NCBI GenBank assembly: GCA_002369025.1
Contig: DFDV01000053.1
Span: forward strand, 1 to 13,075
Direction: 5' to 3'
Origin: Treponema sp. UBA3819
GTDB lineage: Bacteria > Spirochaetota > Spirochaetia > Treponematales > Treponemataceae
DNA: 13,075 nucleotides
Program-made: the position numbers and the translations under genes
Notes under the pieces: model-generated
Seen by the model: the letters and a program-made list of their open reading frames with translations, nothing else
What the model was told of the DNA's origin: nothing
Databases searched by the model: none
Shown: positions 12,909 through 13,075 of the stretch, in pieces
Position numbering within the stretch: the stretch's first letter is position 1
How the letters are laid out: every line of letters starts with the position of its first letter

Positions 12909-13075
12909 CAAACCACCCGTCAAACGGGTGGTTTGAACACAGCCTATAAGGCTCGGTTCCCAAGCTGAGACTTAAGTCCCGGCTTTCACTGACGTTCAAG
13001 TCTATTGCAGATTGACTCGTCGCAGCCCCTGAAGGGGCGTTCGTATTACTTACTACCCTTGAAAGGGTCTTCGTA
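12909..13075 (-). mobile_element. Probable right end / omega-RNA-like region of an IS200/IS605 (TnpB) element, partial
   Basis: 167 bp with no convincing gene but dense structure. On the minus strand there are two small TTCA-loop hairpins, palindromes such as gacttaagtc, a GCCTTATAGGC hairpin, and finally a perfect 12-bp stem (12924-12935 with 12909-12920, loop 12921-12923) reading ACCACCCG-type arms. IS200/IS605 right ends, and the guide-RNA scaffolds that overlap them, typically finish in such a hairpin after the tnpB gene, which would lie beyond base 13075. One minus-strand frame is open from the edge to 12883, but it runs through the hairpin and shows no domain. Other structured repeats, or a riboswitch-like RNA, remain possible; no transposase is in view. 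Confidence 0.45.
13016..13075 (-). repeat. Two 30-nt tandem units, each TACGAA plus a TTCA-loop hairpin
   Basis: The minus strand shows TACGAA at 13075-13070 and again at 13045-13040, exactly 30 nt apart. Each is followed by a 5-bp hairpin with loop TTCA (stems 13064-13068 with 13055-13059, and 13034-13038 with 13025-13029). The stems differ in sequence but keep pairing, which suggests selection for RNA structure. The array may continue beyond the window. Confidence 0.6.

Noticed and set aside
12883..13074. Open minus-strand frame as the tail of a transposase or TnpB
   Set aside because: It is open for 63 codons but has no recognisable motif and runs through the terminal hairpin into the next promoter; not strong enough to call as a gene.
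13016..13075. Start of a CRISPR array at the window edge
   Set aside because: Only two 30-nt units with diverged stems and no spacer-repeat alternation; hairpin pairing is kept, not the sequence.

Overview
The window looks like chromosome of a host-associated spirochete, most probably Treponema. The basis is the protein character (divergent QueA, bactofilin, HU with a C-terminal tail, a JAMM-DinG fusion) and gene content; this is recognition by eye, not a database result. Most of it is compact housekeeping DNA, but three places stand out.

(1) 1-1852, plus strand: an anaerobic (class III) ribonucleotide reductase locus with an unusual layout. The reading frame entering the window is the C-terminus of NrdD. 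It ends just after the zinc-knuckle region and lacks the glycyl-radical loop. That loop (RIVGYYRAV..WNKGK..EF..RK) opens a second, separate 181-residue protein, which also carries a CPNC thioredoxin/glutaredoxin-like domain. The 126 bp between the two genes hold a sigma70-type promoter and two NrdR-box-like palindromes 42 bp apart, one of them covering the -10. The split therefore looks like a designed gene boundary rather than a sequencing error. nrdG overlaps the radical-domain gene by one base, and its first codons contain an intrinsic-terminator-like hairpin with a T8 tract. Both new protein ends at the split have heptad-like helices. I read this as a two-polypeptide class III reductase whose radical-bearing subunit carries its own redoxin. 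It is the best candidate here for an undescribed system.

(2) 1879-7418, minus strand: rpsT (UUG start), an intrinsic terminator/attenuator, HU, lnt, bactofilin, ruvA, ruvB, queA, all in one direction with short gaps. Divergently, at 7520-7827, a complete promoter-gene-terminator unit encodes a 56-residue zinc ribbon.

(3) 7862-12869, minus strand: plsC (promoter so close that the mRNA is predicted leaderless), a 182-bp field of 10-nt repeats in direct and inverted orientation, an XPD/DinG-type Fe-S helicase with a RadC-like JAMM domain at its N-terminus, two strong palindromes, tRNA-Glu(UUC) with its own promoter and terminator, and a RelA/SpoT-type synthetase fused to TPR repeats.

(4) 12909-13075: a non-coding, hairpin-rich end with a perfect 12-bp hairpin and two 30-nt hairpin repeats. 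It resembles the right end/omega-RNA region of an IS200/IS605 (TnpB) element whose body would lie beyond the window. It abuts the promoter of the RelA/SpoT gene.
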